The notes below the pieces were generated by a model. That model saw only the letters and a program-made list of their open reading frames with translations. It was not told where the DNA came from and made no database searches. Positions 45,736 to 47,492 of a DNA stretch of 47,492 nucleotides are shown here, piece after piece. This DNA is from Actinomycetes bacterium (GTDB lineage Bacteria; Actinomycetota; Actinomycetes; Mycobacteriales; Mycobacteriaceae): positions 1 through 47,492 of the forward strand of contig JAHZJB010000094.1 in NCBI GenBank assembly GCA_022601135.1, written 5' to 3'. A program made the position numbers and the translations under genes. Numbering within the stretch: position 1 is the stretch's first letter; the number at the start of each line of letters is the position of its first letter.

Positions 45736-47203
45736 GCGCTTGGTGACCAGCACGGTAATCGTGCTGGCCCTTCTGCTGATCGCCGGCTCCGCCTTTTTGG
45801 TTCGCCAGGTCTTCTTCAGTCCGATCACGGTTACCGCTTACTTCCCGGGGGCCGCGTCGATCTATCCCGGTGACGGAGTTCGGGTGGCGGGCGTCCAGGT
45901 GGGCACCATCGACAAGATCGAGCCCGTCGGCACCCACGCGAAGATGACCCTGAAGGTTGATCGCGGCGTACCGGTCCCGGCCGACGCCAAGGCAGTTATC
46001 GTCGCGCCGAACCTGATTTCGGCGCGATATGTACAGCTCACACCGGCCTACCGCAGCGGGGGCGGACCGACGATGCGAGACGGCGCGGTGATCCCGAGCG
46101 ATCGAACCGCCGTTCCGGTCGAGTGGGACGAGGTCAAGGCCCAGTTGGCGCGTCTGGCAACGGAACTGGGGCCAAGGGACGGGGCGGTGGGCACGTCGGT
46201 GTCTCGATTCCTGGACAGCGCTGCCAACGCCATGGAAGACAATGGGGTGAAGCTGCGGCAGACATTGGCCCAGTTGTCCGGAGCGGCAAGGATATTGGCT
46301 GAAGGCAGCGGCAACCTCGTTGACATCGTCACGAACCTGCAAATTTTCGTCACCGCACTTCGCGACAGTAAGCAACAGATCGTCATGTTCGAGAATCGAC
46401 TGGCCACGCTGTCCAGCGTGGTGAATGACAGCAAGTCCGATCTGGACGCGGCGTTGACTGATCTGTCGGTCGCGACCAGCGAGGTTCAGCGCTTCATTGC
46501 CGGTACCAGGGACCAAGCCTCTGAAACGGTCCAGCGGCTGGGCAACGTCACCCAGGTCCTGGTGGACCATCGGATGGCGTTAGAGAACGTGCTGCACATC
46601 ATGCCCAACGCGATCGCCAACTACCAGAACATCTATTACCCCAACGGTGGGGCAATAACCGGCGCATTCTCGCTCGTAAACTTCTCGGACCCGGTGTCTT
46701 TCATTTGCGGCATGATCGGCGGTGTCGCGAACGCCACTGCACCGGAGACCGCCAAACTCTGCCAGCAATACCTGGGCCCGGCGCTGCGCCTTCTCAACTT
46801 CGGTGATCTTCCGTTTCCGGTGAACGCCTATCTCAGGCCGGCGATCAGTCCGAACCGGCTGATTTATACCGATCCAAAGCTCGCTCCTGGAGGCGCGGGA
46901 CCAGGTGACCCCCCCGAGCCGCCGCCGACGGTGTCGGCCTACACGGGTATGGGCGATGTACCGCCGCCGCCGGGATGGGGCGCGCCGCCTGGTCCGCCGG
47001 GGCTCTACACTTCCCCGAACACCAGCCCCCATGGGCCCCGCATTCCGTCGCCGGCCTTGTTCCCCGGTGCGCCGATCCCAGGGCCGCCCAACATCCTGAC
47101 GAATACTCCGCCGGGGCCGCCCACGGTCGACAGCATGCTCCTTCCGTCGACTGCGGTGCCGAACGCACCTTTGCTACCAGCCGAAGGGATGCCGCCGTCA
47201 TGA
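45719..47203 (+). CDS. MceD-type substrate-binding protein with a proline-rich tail
   Basis: MCE-family protein, 494 aa: an N-terminal anchor (about 9-30), an MCE domain (AYFPGAASIYPGDGVRVAGVQVGTIDKI), the helical region, and a long Pro/Gly-rich C-terminus (about 390-494; PPPPGWGAPPGPPG) typical of MceD proteins. The ATG at 45719 is chosen from two adjacent ATGs because AGGAG lies 9 nt upstream. Its stop overlaps the mceE ATG (ATGA). Confidence 0.92.
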   Translation: MMATRKRLVTSTVIVLALLLIAGSAFLVRQVFFSPITVTAYFPGAASIYPGDGVRVAGVQVGTIDKIEPVGTHAKMTLKVDRGVPVPADAKAVIVAPNLISARYVQLTPAYRSGGGPTMRDGAVIPSDRTAVPVEWDEVKAQLARLATELGPRDGAVGTSVSRFLDSAANAMEDNGVKLRQTLAQLSGAARILAEGSGNLVDIVTNLQIFVTALRDSKQQIVMFENRLATLSSVVNDSKSDLDAALTDLSVATSEVQRFIAGTRDQASETVQRLGNVTQVLVDHRMALENVLHIMPNAIANYQNIYYPNGGAITGAFSLVNFSDPVSFICGMIGGVANATAPETAKLCQQYLGPALRLLNFGDLPFPVNAYLRPAISPNRLIYTDPKLAPGGAGPGDPPEPPPTVSAYTGMGDVPPPPGWGAPPGPPGLYTSPNTSPHGPRIPSPALFPGAPIPGPPNILTNTPPGPPTVDSMLLPSTAVPNAPLLPAEGMPPS

Positions 47204-47492
47204 TTGGGCGCAAGAGTGTGCAGCGTTTGGCGGTCGTCGGCTCATGTATTGCGTTGGCATTGACCGGCTGCGCGTTCCAGGGAGTGAACTCACTACCCCT
47301 GCCCGGCGCGGTGGGCAAGGGACCGCACGCAGTCCACTACCACGTCGAGGTCGCCAATGTGGCAACCCTGGAGTCGAATTCGCCGGTGATGATGAACGAT
47401 GTCATTGTCGGCAGTGTCGGAAAGATGACGGTCCGTGACTGGCACGCCGACGTGGAGATCTCGGTCGAACCCGACATCGTGGTGCCTGCCAA
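47200..47492 (+). CDS. MceE-type lipoprotein (partial, runs off the window)
   Basis: The first 97 residues of the lipid-anchored MCE subunit (LprK type). The signal peptide ends in the lipobox LTGC (Cys24), followed by the start of the MCE domain (YHVEVANVATLESNSPVMMNDVIVGSVGKM). The ATG overlaps the mceD stop. The rest of the gene, and presumably mceF, lie beyond position 47492. Confidence 0.9.
   Translation, partial: MIGRKSVQRLAVVGSCIALALTGCAFQGVNSLPLPGAVGKGPHAVHYHVEVANVATLESNSPVMMNDVIVGSVGKMTVRDWHADVEISVEPDIVVPA

Overview
The window is chromosomal DNA from a high-GC actinobacterium, almost certainly Mycobacterium or Mycolicibacterium. Four things point there: an actinobacterial-type 5S rRNA, the gene order ogt-alkA ... 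nucS ... fadA4-thioredoxin-glgB-glgE ... dinG-pncB-clpS ... mec-cysO-cysM-rhomboid-murI ... rph-rdgB, which follows the M. tuberculosis Rv1316c-Rv1343c segment, the many start codons placed 6-7 nt after a TANNNT box (leaderless transcription), and an mce (yrbE/mce) lipid-import operon. Comparisons with M. tuberculosis are from memory, not from a search.

Region 1 (1-6.6 kb) starts with the 5S gene that ends an rRNA operon, two strong hairpin terminators and a convergent sulfatase. DNA-repair genes follow: ogt and an Ada/AlkA fusion overlapping by one base, then, after glutaminase glsA, the mismatch endonuclease nucS. Region 2 (6.0-9.3 kb) has methylmalonyl-CoA epimerase, thiolase fadA4, a DUF3817 membrane protein and a cysteine-free thioredoxin-fold protein. 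Region 3 (9.3-19 kb, minus strand) holds the glucan genes glgE-glgB, a decayed glgP remnant, a secreted zinc metallopeptidase, dinG and pncB. Region 4 (19-28.5 kb) is a dense plus-strand housekeeping run: clpS, a DUF2017 gene, a P1 peptidase, the mec-cysO-cysM cysteine pathway, rhomboid, murI, a metallo-beta-lactamase-fold phosphodiesterase, rph and rdgB. It meets an acyltransferase and two small membrane proteins on the minus strand.

Region 5 (28.5-34.5 kb) begins at a tRNA-Leu(TAG), where the M. tuberculosis-like order stops. Five tightly packed minus-strand genes follow: a class III adenylate cyclase, a START/SRPBCC protein, a sulfatase, a MacB/FtsX-type permease and an ABC ATPase with a C-terminal cyclic-nucleotide-binding domain. 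The set looks like a self-contained cAMP production, sensing and transport unit and is the best candidate for an undescribed system.

Region 6 (34.5-47.5 kb) has acyl-CoA catabolic genes (CoA transferase, NAD-dependent epimerase/dehydrogenase, acyl-CoA dehydrogenase, thiolase), a small [3Fe-4S] ferredoxin, a secreted protein with an apparent frameshift, and an mce operon (yrbEA, yrbEB, mceA-D, start of mceE) that runs off the end. Import of a lipid or sterol-like substrate and its beta-oxidation would fit, but the substrate cannot be read from the sequence. No insertion sequence, prophage or CRISPR array was seen.
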